The position numbers and the translations under genes were made by a program. Shown piece by piece: positions 1 to 9,486 of a stretch of DNA of 64,000 nucleotides. A model generated the notes under the pieces. The model was not told the DNA's origin, did no database searches, and saw only the letters and a program-made list of their open reading frames with translations. The stretch is from positions 275,216-339,215 of the forward strand of contig NZ_SLXN01000005.1 of NCBI RefSeq assembly GCF_004345855.1, given 5' to 3'. Each line of letters opens with the position of its first letter. The stretch's first letter is position 1. The DNA is from Sphingomonas sp. BK235. Lineage in GTDB: Bacteria; Pseudomonadota; Alphaproteobacteria; Sphingomonadales; Sphingomonadaceae.

Positions 1-2928
1 CGGGCCGCGTGGATCTGGTCGGGCTCGGGGAGCGGTCGTCACCGCACCGACACGACCAACGCCATCTATAACGTCAACCAGGTCGCCTATGATGCCGACT
101 CGCTCAGGCTGGGGCTCGATCAGAACTTCTATCAGGCGGATGTCGCGGTGGCATCGCTGGACACGCCGGCCAAAGGCATTCCCACCTGGGCGTTGCTGTT
201 CTCGCCGTTGCCGGCGCCCGGCGCCATCAGCGAGGATGACGGCACCGGCTATCACGTGACGATCACCGGTTACGGGCACAATGGCACCGGGATCACTGGA
301 TCCGTCGGCCCGATCGATTTTCGTCGCCGCGTCGCCGAGAACATGATCGGGATGCTGGGTTCGTTGGACGATCTGGACGTCGGCCTGTCCAATCCGCTCT
401 CCGGCCTGCGGCAGCCGCTGTACCTTCTCGACTTCGACGATCCCCGGCGCGGCACGGACGCGGCCGATCCTGCCGATTACAACCTGACCAAGGACCGCGC
501 GCTCCCCAAGGAGGGCATGATCGGACAGGGTGACTCCGGCGGCCCGCTGATCCTCGACCGGACCTTCGACGAGAAGGTGGTGATCGGCGTCCTCTCCGGG
601 TTCCGCTATTATTCGGCGCAGCAGCTCGGCGGCTATGGCAACCTCGCCTTCTACCAGCCGCTCTATCTCTACTGGGACTTCATCGCCGCGAACAATCCCT
701 ATCGCTATGTCGGCGCCACTGGCGGCGACGGCAAATGGAGCGACCCCGCGCATTGGCAGACGCTGGTCGATCCAGCCTATCGCGTGATCGTGAACGGCAA
801 GCTGGTCAATGGCGTGCCCACGACCGCCGGCGCCGGGATCGACGGGCGCGGCGGCAGTTTCGGCCAGGCGTGCGACCAGGAACCCGCCAACGGCTATGAC
901 GTCTGTTTCGACGTGAAAACACGGCGTTACTACGTCGGCGGCGTTGAACGGCCCGACCTGGGGACGCCGCCGGCGGACCAGGCGCCGGCGCCGGCTGCGC
1001 TCCCCGCGCCGACGCTCGCCAACGGCCTGCCCGGAGCGACCGGCTTCGTACCCGACAACATCGATCCCGATCCGGCCGCCCACCGCGCCGCGCGCTATTT
1101 CGACGTCACGCTGTCCGCCGCGGGCACCACGACGCTCGACACCGCCGCCACGATCGACAAGTTCACCGTCGCGGGCAGCGGGGCGCGCTTATCGGTCGCG
1201 GCGGCGGGCCGGCTGACGAGCCTGATCGAGATCGACCAGCTGTCGGGCTTCGTTCATGTCGACGGTCTCGTCTCCACGCCCGGTGATTATCTGCTGCTCG
1301 CCGGTCAGCTCTCCGGCAGCGGTCGGATCGACACGCCGTATCTCACCAGCGTCTCGGGCGTGATCGCGCCCGGGAAGGTTGGCACGATCGGGACGCTCCA
1401 GATCGGCGGCAACCTCATTCTCGCATCGAAGAACGTGCTGCTGGTCGACGTGGGCGCGAAAGGCGCCAGCGACCGGCTCTCGATCAGCGGCGTCGCCGAT
1501 CTGGGCGGAACCGTCGCGCTAGCGCCGGTCGCGGGGCAGCGGATCCGGGCCGGGGACACCTACACCTTCCTCACCGCCGACGGCGGGTTCGCGCATGACG
1601 ACGGCGGGCGCATCCACCATTTCGCCGCGGCGACGCCGCTGAGCGCGATCCTCACCCCCGTCCTGCTGTACGGCGACACGTCGGTGAGCGCGCGGATCGA
1701 CGCCGGTCGCTACGCCGACGTGGTCGCCCCCACGCGCGCGCAGCGGGCCTATGCCGGGCTGCTCGATCGCGAGCGCGCGCGGCAGCAGCAGGCGCTCTCG
1801 GGGATCTACGACGTGCTCGACCTGCAGGACGCGCCGACGATCCGCCGCACGCTCGACGGGCTCGCGCCGCGCGCCGAGGGGCTCGACCGTGCCTTGGGCG
1901 CGCTCGCGCTCGACAATATGGCGCGCTTCTATCGCGCGCGGCTGGGTGCGGCCGATCCGCGCGCGGTGACCGACGGACAGCTCACGCTGGCCGGCGACCC
2001 GGTCCAGCTCGCCGCCGCCGAGCTGACGCGGCTGCCCGGGCAGCCGCCCGTCGCGAGCGACACCGCGGCCGTGACGACGCGCGCCGCCGCGCTGCCCGAG
2101 GACGTCGCGGGCTATGTCGCTGCGGGCTATCTCGACGGCAGCGCCACGCCGACTCCCAGCGCGCTCGGACGCCGCGGGCGCGACCCGATCTCCGGCTGGT
2201 ATCTGGTCGGCGGGCTCGAGACGCGGGTGAGCGACGCGGCGCTGGTCGGGCTCGGGCTCTCCTACACGCGCGCGACCGGCACCACCGCGCTCGCCGGGCA
2301 GGGGGCTCGCGGCGAATTGTACCAGGGCACGCTCTACGGCAAGCTGGTGGGGGCAAGCGGGCTCTACCTCGACACGCAGGACAGCGCCGGATTGTGGCTC
2401 CACAGCACGCGCCGTGCCGCGGACCTCGCGGGTAGCCTGTCGACGTTGCGCAGCCGTGATCGCGCGCTGGCGATTTCGGCCGAGGTGGGAGCCGGCCGGG
2501 ACTCGACGCTGGGGACGTTGCGGTTCGGGCCGCGCGTCGCGCTGCGCGCGAGCCAGATCGATCTCGGCACCAGCTTCGAGACGGGCGGGCCTGCCGCGCT
2601 GCGGCTCGACCGGCATCGCTACACCAGCGTGCAGGCACGGGCCGGGGTGCAACTCGCGGGAGCGGGCACGGTGCGGCCGTGGGGATCGCTCTATGCCGTC
2701 CATGATTTCCGCGATCCGACGCCGCTGCTCGACGCCAATTTCGCCGCGGGGCTCGGCCCCGACGCGCGGTTCGCGCTGCCGGGTCGCGACCGCGACTGGG
2801 GCGAGTTGGGTGCGGGCATCGCGGTGGACAGCGGGTCGGCGACGCTCTCGCTCGGCGCGGACACCACGCTGCGTCGTCGCGACGTGCGCGATCGTGCCTA
2901 CCGCGCCTCGGTGCGGCTGCGCTTCTGA
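1..2928 (+). CDS. Trypsin-like serine protease autotransporter, 5' end outside window
   Basis: The frame is open from the first base to the TGA at 2926, giving at least 975 residues, so the signal peptide and N-terminus lie upstream. A chymotrypsin-type (S1) domain is visible: an Asp in DVAVASL (about residue 47) and GQGDSGGPL with the nucleophile at about residue 179. The catalytic His must lie before the window. A repetitive beta-rich passenger follows (about residues 300-540). The last roughly 280 residues form an autotransporter beta-barrel that begins around GWYLVGGLETR and ends in the typical C-terminal aromatic (VRLRF). The inferred role is a surface or secreted protease translocated by its own barrel (type Va secretion). 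An internal GTG at 148 could be mistaken for the start, but coding clearly extends further left. No neighbour suggests a substrate. Confidence 0.88.
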   Translation, partial: RAAWIWSGSGSGRHRTDTTNAIYNVNQVAYDADSLRLGLDQNFYQADVAVASLDTPAKGIPTWALLFSPLPAPGAISEDDGTGYHVTITGYGHNGTGITGSVGPIDFRRRVAENMIGMLGSLDDLDVGLSNPLSGLRQPLYLLDFDDPRRGTDAADPADYNLTKDRALPKEGMIGQGDSGGPLILDRTFDEKVVIGVLSGFRYYSAQQLGGYGNLAFYQPLYLYWDFIAANNPYRYVGATGGDGKWSDPAHWQTLVDPAYRVIVNGKLVNGVPTTAGAGIDGRGGSFGQACDQEPANGYDVCFDVKTRRYYVGGVERPDLGTPPADQAPAPAALPAPTLANGLPGATGFVPDNIDPDPAAHRAARYFDVTLSAAGTTTLDTAATIDKFTVAGSGARLSVAAAGRLTSLIEIDQLSGFVHVDGLVSTPGDYLLLAGQLSGSGRIDTPYLTSVSGVIAPGKVGTIGTLQIGGNLILASKNVLLVDVGAKGASDRLSISGVADLGGTVALAPVAGQRIRAGDTYTFLTADGGFAHDDGGRIHHFAAATPLSAILTPVLLYGDTSVSARIDAGRYADVVAPTRAQRAYAGLLDRERARQQQALSGIYDVLDLQDAPTIRRTLDGLAPRAEGLDRALGALALDNMARFYRARLGAADPRAVTDGQLTLAGDPVQLAAAELTRLPGQPPVASDTAAVTTRAAALPEDVAGYVAAGYLDGSATPTPSALGRRGRDPISGWYLVGGLETRVSDAALVGLGLSYTRATGTTALAGQGARGELYQGTLYGKLVGASGLYLDTQDSAGLWLHSTRRAADLAGSLSTLRSRDRALAISAEVGAGRDSTLGTLRFGPRVALRASQIDLGTSFETGGPAALRLDRHRYTSVQARAGVQLAGAGTVRPWGSLYAVHDFRDPTPLLDANFAAGLGPDARFALPGRDRDWGELGAGIAVDSGSATLSLGADTTLRRRDVRDRAYRASVRLRF

Positions 2929-3154
2929 GCGCGGCGGTGGCCCTCCGTCATGCCGGCACGACGCCGGGATGTCGGAGGGAGGTACCGCCATCGCGCGCGC
3001 GCGGCGTCGCCGTCGCGCGGTTCGACGGCGACCATATAGATAATTGATCCCGGTCGCTCGCGCGGCGGGAACGTTCCGCCGCGCCCGCCGCTTCGATCCC
3101 GCACCCCGCCGCCCGCGTGCGCGTTGGCGGGGCATCGAAGCGAGGCCTCATCCC

Positions 3155-5242
3155 ATGACCGACACGATCCTGCGCACCCCCGGCAACGGCGGCGAGACCC
3201 ATCAGGCGAGCGACGCCGACCATCCGGTGCTCACCACCAACCACGGCATGCCGATCAGCGACAACCAGAACCAGCTGAAGGCGGGCGCGCGCGGCCCGGT
3301 GCTGCTGGAGGACGAGGTCTATCGCGAGAAGATCAATCACTTCGATCACGAGCGCATCCCCGAGCGGATCGTCCACGCGCGCGGCAGCGCGGCGCACGGC
3401 TATTTCGAAGTGACCGACAGCCTCGCCGACATCACCGCCGCCGACCTGTTCCAGAAGAAGGGCCAGCGCACCGACGTGTTCGTGCGCTTCTCCACCGTGG
3501 CGGGCGGCGCGGGCTCGATCGACACGCCGCGTGACGTGCGCGGCTTCGCGGTCAAATTCTACACGCGCCAGGGCAATTGGGACCTGGTCGGGAACAACAT
3601 ACCGGTCTTCTTCATCCAGGACGCGATCAAGTTCCCCGACCTGATCCACGCCGCCAAGATGGAGGCCGATCGCGGCTACCCCCAGGCGGCGACCGCACAC
3701 GACACCTTCTGGGACTTCATCTCGCTGATGCCCGAGGCGACCCACATGATCATGTGGGCGATGTCGGACCGCACGCTGCCACGCAGCTTCGCGACGATGG
3801 AGGGGTTCGGCATCCACACCTTCCGCTTCGTCAGCAAGGAGGGGAAGAGCACCTTCGTCAAGTTCCACTGGAAGCCTCGCGCGGGCCTGGCCTCGACGAT
3901 CTGGGACGAGACGGTGAAGATCGCCGGCGCCGACCCCGACTTCCAGCGCCGCGACCTGTTCGAGCGGATCCAGCGCGGCGACTATCCCGAGTGGGACCTC
4001 GGCGTGCAGCTGTTCGACGAGGAATTTGCCAACAGCCAGCCCTACGACGTGCTCGACGCCACCAAGATCATCCCCGAGGAGGTGCTGCCCGTCCGCATCG
4101 TCGGCAAGATGGTGCTCGATCGCTACCCCGATAATTTCTTCGCCGAGACCGAGCAGGTGGCCTTCTGCCCGAGCCACCTGGTGCCCGGCATCGACCACAG
4201 CAACGATCCGTTGCTGCAGGGCCGGCTGTTCAGCTACCAGGACACGCAGATCAAGCGGCTCGGCTCGACCAACTGGCATCAGCTCCCGATCAACCAGGCC
4301 AAGGGCCGCGCCGAGACCGGCGGCTGCCCGTTCATGAACATGCAGCGCGACGGCCATATGCAGATGCAGGTGCCCAAGGGCCGCGCCAATTACGAGCCCA
4401 ACAGCCTCCACCTCGCCGGTGAGCCCGGCGGGCCGCGCGAGGATCCGGCCACCGGCTTCCACAGCTTCCCCGCCGAGGAGCAGGGTCCCAAGCTCCGCAT
4501 CCGGCCGGAGAGCTTCGCCGACCATTATTCGCAGGCGCGGCTGTTCTGGCGCTCGATGGACCCGGCCGAGCAGGCGCATATCGCCTCCGCCTTCGTGTTC
4601 GAGCTGAGCAAGGTGTCGCTGCCGCACATCCGCACCGCCCAGCTCGCCAACCTGCGCAACGTCGACGAGGAGCTGGCGCGCCGCGTCGCCGAGGGGCTGG
4701 CGATCGACCTGCCCGCGGCGTCGCCGACCGCGACGCCGGTGCGGGACATGCCGATCTCACCCGCGCTGCGGATCGTGCGCGGCCCGCGCGAGAAGCACAC
4801 GTTGGAGGGGCGCACTGTCGGCATCTTCTTCGCCGACGGCAGCGACCGCGAGGAATATGACTCGCTGATCGCCGCGGTGAAGGGGGCGGGCGGCCATCCG
4901 CTGACGATCGCGCCCAAGGTCGGCAAGGTGCCGCTGTCCGACGGCTCGACGGTGACCGCGGACGCGCAATTGTTCGGCCAGCCCTCGGTGACGGTCGACG
5001 CCTGCGCGGTGATCCTGTCCGCCGACGCCTGCGCCCGATTGGTGAAGGAAGGCGCCGCGGTGCAATGGGTGATGGACGCCTTCGGCCATCTCAAGGCGAT
5101 CGGGCACAATGACGAGTCCAAGCCGTTGCTCGACAAGGCCGGGGTCGAGCCCGACGCGGGCGTGACCGACCTCGAGCGCTTCGTCGACGCCGCCAAGCAG
5201 CGCTACTGGGACCGCGAGCCGAAGGTGCGCACGCTGGCGTGA
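3155..5242 (+). CDS. katE: Large-subunit (clade 2) monofunctional catalase
   Basis: This gene encodes 695 residues and disproportionates hydrogen peroxide to water and oxygen. The heme catalase core carries [15 protein letters not shown] with the distal His at about residue 73. The proximal heme-ligand region RLFSYQDTQ has its Tyr at about residue 360. The extra C-terminal domain (about 550-695, starting [12 protein letters not shown]) is the DJ-1/PfpI-like flavodoxin fold of HPII-type catalases, and the length fits that class. I chose the ATG at 3155 ([13 protein letters not shown]) because it follows a GAGG-like ribosome site. The upstream in-frame extension has no family counterpart. The gene stands alone, with a long inverted repeat downstream. 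Confidence 0.95.
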   Translation: MTDTILRTPGNGGETHQASDADHPVLTTNHGMPISDNQNQLKAGARGPVLLEDEVYREKINHFDHERIPERIVHARGSAAHGYFEVTDSLADITAADLFQKKGQRTDVFVRFSTVAGGAGSIDTPRDVRGFAVKFYTRQGNWDLVGNNIPVFFIQDAIKFPDLIHAAKMEADRGYPQAATAHDTFWDFISLMPEATHMIMWAMSDRTLPRSFATMEGFGIHTFRFVSKEGKSTFVKFHWKPRAGLASTIWDETVKIAGADPDFQRRDLFERIQRGDYPEWDLGVQLFDEEFANSQPYDVLDATKIIPEEVLPVRIVGKMVLDRYPDNFFAETEQVAFCPSHLVPGIDHSNDPLLQGRLFSYQDTQIKRLGSTNWHQLPINQAKGRAETGGCPFMNMQRDGHMQMQVPKGRANYEPNSLHLAGEPGGPREDPATGFHSFPAEEQGPKLRIRPESFADHYSQARLFWRSMDPAEQAHIASAFVFELSKVSLPHIRTAQLANLRNVDEELARRVAEGLAIDLPAASPTATPVRDMPISPALRIVRGPREKHTLEGRTVGIFFADGSDREEYDSLIAAVKGAGGHPLTIAPKVGKVPLSDGSTVTADAQLFGQPSVTVDACAVILSADACARLVKEGAAVQWVMDAFGHLKAIGHNDESKPLLDKAGVEPDAGVTDLERFVDAAKQRYWDREPKVRTLA

Positions 5243-5304
5243 AGGAGGGGGTGCGCACGCCGGGTGCGCTCCACCGTCGCGATGCGCCGGAATGTTTCGA
5301 GGCG

Positions 5305-5393
5305 GTGCCCCGGCGCAGGCCGGGGCCCAGTTGGGACCGGCTGGTGTGTCTCACCTGGATCATCCCACGGGGCCCCGGCCTGCGCCGGGGCAC
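5305..5393. repeat. Perfect 24-bp inverted repeat pair downstream of katE
   Basis: Arm 5305-5328 is the exact reverse complement of 5370-5393, separated by 41 bp. Each arm is itself strongly palindromic (CCCCGGCGCAGGCCGGGG core). It lies 62 bp after the katE stop and could form a long stem, so it may act as an RNA stabiliser or terminator. It resembles the other paired palindromes in this window in layout, although the arm sequence differs. Confidence 0.75.
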
Positions 5394-5438
5394 GCCGGCA
5401 ACTGACGTTCTCAACCACCTCATCTGAGCCAACGGCGT

Positions 5439-5458
5439 GCTCCGGCGAACGCCGGAGC
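5439..5458. repeat. Short GC hairpin shared with the 59.9 kb region
   Basis: GCTCCGGCG and CGCCGGAGC are separated by AA. The same hairpin with near-identical flanks (GTGCTCCGGCGAACGCCGGA) occurs at 59876-59895, so this is a dispersed repeat rather than a chance palindrome. Confidence 0.6.
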
Positions 5459-5589
5459 CCGGAGTCACCGAAGCTACCGCCCGTGGCGCGGGGCAGCGTG
5501 GACGAACAGGTCTCTGGTAAGTCCTACCCCCGTATTCCCACCTGTACCGCGATCCGCGCCGGGGTGAGGGCGCGATCGGCGGCACTCTT

Positions 5590-5736
5590 TCACGCCTCGC
5601 GCGCGCCCACGCCGCGGCAGCGATCCGAGCAATAGCGCACCGCCTCCCAGTCGCGCGCCCATTTCTTGCGCCACGCGAACGGGCGATGACAGCTCGCGCA
5701 GATCTTCTCGGGCAGATGCGGCTTGTGATGCGCCAT
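5590..5736 (-). CDS. DUF2256 family zinc-ribbon-like mini-protein
   Basis: This 48-residue ORF starts [20 protein letters not shown] and continues with [19 protein letters not shown]. Its four cysteines are arranged CxxC...C...C, a probable zinc-binding knuckle. The motif AWRKKWxRDWxxVRYCSxRCR matches the DUF2256 family, whose function is unknown. Family members are typically this short and often overlooked. No clear ribosome site is seen, and the start is set by the only ATG. It is convergent with katE and divergent from the lipoprotein at 5850. Confidence 0.85.
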   Translation of the reverse strand: MAHHKPHLPEKICASCHRPFAWRKKWARDWEAVRYCSDRCRGVGAREA

Positions 5737-5849
5737 CACGCTGCAACCCGTGACCGCCGGAGTCGCTCCGCACCCTGCGGCTAACCGGATGACAACCTTG
5801 CTTCTCTACGGGCGATCCCTCCCTTCCCCGAGAGTGAGCGCACCGCCTC

Positions 5850-6920
5850 ATGCCGCCCTTCCGTTCGATCGTGCCGCTCGCCGTCGCGCTCTCGCTCGCC
5901 GCCTGCGGGGGTGGTGAAGGCGGGGCCGGCACCGCAGGGGCGGCGGTGGTCGCGCCCTCCGCGCCCGTGACCGTCGTGCCGGCGCCCGCCGCCACGCCGA
6001 CCCCGCTCCCCGCCGCGTCGCCGACCCCGGTGGCCGCGGTCACGCCGACCCCCAGCGTCGCGGCCACGCCCGCCGCGAGCGCGCGCGTCCAGTCCGTCGT
6101 CTATGTCGGCAACGACGTGCCCGATCTCGCCGCCTATGAGGCGTGGCTCGGCCGGTCCGCCGATGGCGTCCAGCTGTTCAGCGGGCGCGCGGGGTGGGAC
6201 GATTGGTCCGACTCGATCGGCTGGCTCGCGCGGCGCTGGGCCGGGGTCGGGCGCACCGAATATTGGTCGATCCCGCTCTTCGCCGAGCAGGGGACGCTCG
6301 CCGCCGCCGCGGCGGGCGACTATGACACGCGCTGGCGCGGTGCCGCCGCCACGCTGGTCGCGGAACGCCCCGGCAGCGCGCCGATCCATGTCCGCACCGG
6401 CTGGGAGTTCAACGGCGACTGGCAGCCCTGGGCCGCGAAGGGCAAGGAGGCCGACTATCGCGCTGCGTTCCGCCGCTTCGTCGCCAGCTTCCGCGCCGTG
6501 TCCGACCGGTTCCGCTTCGAGTGGACGCCCAATGTCGGCGACTTCGGCACCAACCCGGAGGACAGCTATCCCGGGGACGATGTGGTGGATCTCATCGGCA
6601 TGGATTTCTACTATAATCATCAATGGGATCCTGCTGATCCCGCGGCCGCGTTCCAGTATAAGGTGACGGAACGTTACGGGCTGGCGTGGCACCAGGACTT
6701 CGCGCGCCGCCACGCCAAGCCGACCGCTTACGCCGAATGGGGCGTCAGCCGCGACTCGGACGCGCCCTATGTCGCTTTGGCGCTGCGCTGGTTCGCCGAA
6801 CATGAGGTGGTCTATGCCTCTTATTGGAACTCGAATGCCGCCTATCCGGGGAAATTGAGTGACGGCCAATATCCGGCCGTGGCGCAGGCCTATCGCGGCG
6901 CGATCGGTGGTTCCTTTTGA
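5850..6920 (+). CDS. GH26-like glycoside hydrolase lipoprotein
   Basis: The product is a 356-residue lipoprotein with signal peptide and lipobox ending LSLAAC (Cys at about residue 19). A Pro/Ala/Thr linker runs to about residue 75. The remainder resembles the TIM-barrel of GH26 beta-mannanase-like hydrolases. GWEFNGDW holds the likely acid/base Glu (about 186), and YAEWGV holds the likely nucleophile Glu (about 295) near the C-terminus. Substrate is not predictable; a beta-mannan or related polysaccharide is the family-based guess. It would sit in the outer membrane or periplasm. It appears monocistronic, with no neighbouring carbohydrate-uptake genes. Confidence 0.75.
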   Translation: MPPFRSIVPLAVALSLAACGGGEGGAGTAGAAVVAPSAPVTVVPAPAATPTPLPAASPTPVAAVTPTPSVAATPAASARVQSVVYVGNDVPDLAAYEAWLGRSADGVQLFSGRAGWDDWSDSIGWLARRWAGVGRTEYWSIPLFAEQGTLAAAAAGDYDTRWRGAAATLVAERPGSAPIHVRTGWEFNGDWQPWAAKGKEADYRAAFRRFVASFRAVSDRFRFEWTPNVGDFGTNPEDSYPGDDVVDLIGMDFYYNHQWDPADPAAAFQYKVTERYGLAWHQDFARRHAKPTAYAEWGVSRDSDAPYVALALRWFAEHEVVYASYWNSNAAYPGKLSDGQYPAVAQAYRGAIGGSF

Positions 6921-7075
6921 TGTGTAACCACTTGCGAGCGGTTCGCCGAAAACTTCGGCGGTCGGGCTGAACCGCGGCTAACCGGAGCATTCAGCCGGCG
7001 CTCAACCGCGCGCTTCTATGACGAACCCGTCGCGACCGCCGAGGCCGTGACGGGCGAGTGACAGGAGCTGGAACA

Positions 7076-7558
7076 ATGCTGGGGAAGATCTCGGTCGCGC
7101 TGGGTTCGGTCGCACTGGCGGCCACGACGCTCGCGCCGGTCGCGGCGCAGGCGCAGCGCTACCACGAGCGCGAGGTCTATGAGCGCGACTATGACCCGCG
7201 CGATTACGACGACGACAGCTATCGCGACCATGCGCGCGCCTATCGGCACGCCTATCGCGACGGCTGGAATCGCGAGCCGGTCTATGCCGAGGACGATCGC
7301 GATCTGGGGTACGAGCGGTACGAGCGGCGCGTCTATGACGATCGCGCGCGCTACGACGACCGGCGCTATCGTTACGCGCGCCGGTGCCAGAGCGGCACGA
7401 CGGGGTCGATCGTCGGCGCGATCGCTGGCGGGCTGCTCGGCCGCACGGTCGATCGCCGCGGCGACCGGACGCTGGGGACGATCCTCGGGGCTGGCGCCGG
7501 CGCGCTCGCGGGCAATGCGGTGGAGCGCGCCGACAACGCCGATTATTGCCGCCGCTGA
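7076..7558 (+). CDS. Glycine-zipper 2TM domain envelope protein
   Basis: The 160-residue product has a cleavable signal peptide (MLGKISVALGSVALAAT...AQAQ). Next comes a highly charged Tyr/Arg/Asp-rich segment (about residues 28-105). The C-terminal region has glycine-zipper helices (GSIVGAIAGGLLGRTVDRRG and TLGTILGAGAGALAGN), typical of Rick_17kDa/2TM-type outer-membrane-associated proteins. The ATG at 7076 is chosen over the in-frame GTG at 7058 because AGGAG lies 8 nt before it. Function is unknown beyond envelope association. Confidence 0.8.
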   Translation: MLGKISVALGSVALAATTLAPVAAQAQRYHEREVYERDYDPRDYDDDSYRDHARAYRHAYRDGWNREPVYAEDDRDLGYERYERRVYDDRARYDDRRYRYARRCQSGTTGSIVGAIAGGLLGRTVDRRGDRTLGTILGAGAGALAGNAVERADNADYCRR

Positions 7559-7750
7559 TCGGAAGGTGGAAGGGGGCGGGCGCGGCGTCTGCCCCCTCCA
7601 CGCCGCACCGGCGCGTCGTCGCGGCCGATGACGCGCGCGCCACGCCGGGACCATCGGGGCGGCGGGTGATGTGGCCGCGGCGGGCGCTGGCGCCGCTCGC
7701 GTGATCGCGGCGCGCTGGAGCGGGCGCGCGGAACATGGCACATCTGGCTG

Positions 7751-8401
7751 ATGTGCAACCGCTTTCGCATGACCGAAGGGCAGATGGTCGCGCTCGCCGA
7801 GCGTTACGGCGTGCGCGCACCCTTTCCGCCCGATCTCAGCGTCCCCGCGCCCGAGCTGTTCCCCGACAAACCCGTCTATGTCGTGCGCCAGGAAGCGGGC
7901 GAGCGCCGGCTCGACGTGATGCGCTGGGGCTTTCCCCGCCGCGTCCCGGGCAAGCGCGTCGATCCGGCGACGGGGCGGCCCGTGCTGATCGACACCTTGG
8001 TCACCAACGTGCGCAACACCGACTCACCCTTCTGGCGCTCGGCGCTGGTCGATCCCGCGCGGCGCTGCCTCGTCCCGTTCACCAGCTTCAGCGAATATGG
8101 TCCCGGCGCCAAGGGGCACCGGCCGCTGCACTGGTTCGACGTGCCGAGTCTCCCGCTGTCCAGTTTCGCGGGCGTGTGGCGCCCTACCGCCGCGGGGCCG
8201 GTGGTCGCCTTCCTCACCACCGAGCCCAACCCGCTGGTGGCGCCGATCCATCCCCAGGCGATGCCGGTCCTGCTTGATCCCGAGGACGAGGCGCACTGGC
8301 TCACGGCGCCGGTCGAGGAGGCGCTCGTGCTGGCGCGCCCCTATCCCTCGCAGTTGATGCGCGCGACGCTGGCGGAGGATCCCAAGGAAGTCCTTACCTG
8401 A
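7751..8401 (+). CDS. SOS response-associated peptidase (SRAP/YedK/HMCES family)
   Basis: The product has 216 residues and begins MCNRF. The catalytic Cys2, exposed after Met removal, forms a thiazolidine cross-link with abasic sites in single-stranded DNA. Other conserved elements are visible: NVRNTDSPFW (about 84), the Glu in FSEYG (about 114), and the HPQAMPVLL His (about 166) followed by the hydrophobic W of EDEAHWL. Length is normal for bacterial YedK. By family it protects abasic-site lesions at replication forks. It stands alone; I see no clear LexA box upstream. Confidence 0.92.
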   Translation: MCNRFRMTEGQMVALAERYGVRAPFPPDLSVPAPELFPDKPVYVVRQEAGERRLDVMRWGFPRRVPGKRVDPATGRPVLIDTLVTNVRNTDSPFWRSALVDPARRCLVPFTSFSEYGPGAKGHRPLHWFDVPSLPLSSFAGVWRPTAAGPVVAFLTTEPNPLVAPIHPQAMPVLLDPEDEAHWLTAPVEEALVLARPYPSQLMRATLAEDPKEVLT

Positions 8402-8522
8402 CCGCGGATCGTCGACTCGAGGAGAACGTTACGGGACTGATACGATTGGCTGATTTAGGTTGAGTGTGGATTAACTATGCGTAGCATCCGCGGTGCCCGA
8501 TGGTCGGGCCGGAGGATGTCCG

Positions 8523-8717
8523 ATGCGTTCGCTCACTCTCGCCGTCGCCACGCTGACGCTGCTCGCGGGGACGGCCCCGGCGCTCGCCGCGCCGTGCAAG
8601 GATCCCAGGACGGGCAAGTTCGTCAAATGCCCGACCGCTCCCGCCAAGGCGACCAAGTGCAAGAACGCCAAGGGCCAGTTCGCCAAATGCGGCACGGCGG
8701 GTGCCAAGCCGGTGTGA
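8523..8717 (+). CDS. Small secreted Cys/Lys-rich protein with internal repeat
   Basis: This 64-residue product has a strong ribosome site (GGAGGA, 7 nt before the ATG). A signal peptide ends around APALA|AP. The mature part contains two copies of the pattern CKxxxGxFxKC (CKDPRTGKFVKC and CKNAKGQFAKC), giving four cysteines in about 42 residues and a strongly basic charge. I do not recognise the function. Two disulfide-linked loops in the periplasm or exterior are plausible. Confidence 0.7.
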   Translation: MRSLTLAVATLTLLAGTAPALAAPCKDPRTGKFVKCPTAPAKATKCKNAKGQFAKCGTAGAKPV

Positions 8718-8751
8718 TCGCGCGTGCCGGGCGCCGCCGCCCGGCACCGGC

Positions 8752-9432
8752 TCAGCCGCGGATGTACCGGAAATACCAGACCTCATGCCCCTGGCGCCGC
8801 GCCTTGCGCTCGTAGCGCGTCTCGGGCCAGTCGGCGGGGCGGGTGAGGAAATCGGCGGGGTGCGCCGCGGTCCAGCCGAAATCGCGCCGCTGATCCATGA
8901 TCATCATCGCCCAGCGGCAATAGGTCGGATCGTCGGTGCCGAGGCGGAACTCCGCGCCCGGCTTGAGCTTGCGCCCGATCAGGTCGAGCGGTCCATGGTT
9001 CATCATGCGCCGCTTGGCGTGGCGCGCCTTGGGCCAGGGATCGGGATGGAGCAGATAGACGCGGTCAAGCGACGCGTCGGGTAGCCGCTCCACCGCCTCC
9101 AGCGCGTCGCCCATATGGATGCGCACGTTCGTCAGCGAGCGATCGCGGACATGCCCCAGCGCGCCGACGACGCCGTTGAGGAAGGGCTCGCAGCCGATGA
9201 AGCCGGTGCCCGGCGCCGCCTCGGCCTGCGCCGCGAGATGCTCGCCCGCGCCGAAGCCGATCTCGAGCTGGAGCGGGCGGTCGTCGCCGAACAGCACGCG
9301 CGAGTCGAGCGCGCCCTGTTCGGGCAGCGCGAGGCGGGGCAGCATCTCCTCCACCAGCGCGGCCTGACCCGCGCGCAGCGCATGTCCCTGGCGGCGGCCG
9401 TAGAGGCGGCGGATCGTTGTGGGATCGTTCAT
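8752..9432 (-). CDS. trmB: tRNA (guanine-N7-)-methyltransferase
   Basis: This 226-residue enzyme methylates G46 in the variable loop of tRNAs using S-adenosylmethionine. The SAM-binding motif EIGFGAGEHL lies at residues 57-66 and the family signature LLHPDPWPKARHAKRR at about 127-143. The ATG at 9432 (MNDPTTIRRLYGRRQGH) matches the usual N-terminus of the family; the open frame upstream is non-coding shadow. It is divergent from the secreted protein at 9487 across about 54 bp. Confidence 0.95.
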   Translation of the reverse strand: MNDPTTIRRLYGRRQGHALRAGQAALVEEMLPRLALPEQGALDSRVLFGDDRPLQLEIGFGAGEHLAAQAEAAPGTGFIGCEPFLNGVVGALGHVRDRSLTNVRIHMGDALEAVERLPDASLDRVYLLHPDPWPKARHAKRRMMNHGPLDLIGRKLKPGAEFRLGTDDPTYCRWAMMIMDQRRDFGWTAAHPADFLTRPADWPETRYERKARRQGHEVWYFRYIRG

Positions 9433-9486
9433 GCAGCGCCGCCTATCGCCTCGCGCGTCAAAACGGAACGTGGGAAACGGAGGACG

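Larger units (their letters stand above)
5243..5589. other. Intergenic region with inverted repeats
   Basis: These 347 bp lie between katE and the DUF2256 mini-gene and hold no convincing gene. They contain a 24-bp perfect inverted pair and a small GC hairpin, both described separately. The remainder shows no recognisable feature. Confidence 0.6.

Noticed and set aside
3061..3090. EcfG-type stress promoter (GGAAC) before katE
   Set aside because: GGAAC is present but no CGTT box follows at 16-19 bp.
1519..3135. 538-codon minus-strand open frame across the autotransporter
   Set aside because: Arg/Ala-rich shadow of a high-GC gene with no domain; the plus-strand frame has clear protease and barrel motifs.
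2948..4627. 559-codon minus-strand open frame over catalase
   Set aside because: Composition is that of an antisense shadow; catalase on the plus strand is unambiguous.
5474..6067. 197-codon minus-strand frame before the GH26-like gene
   Set aside because: Overlaps the lipoprotein N-terminus and the DUF2256 gene in another frame; low-complexity Ala/Gly product.
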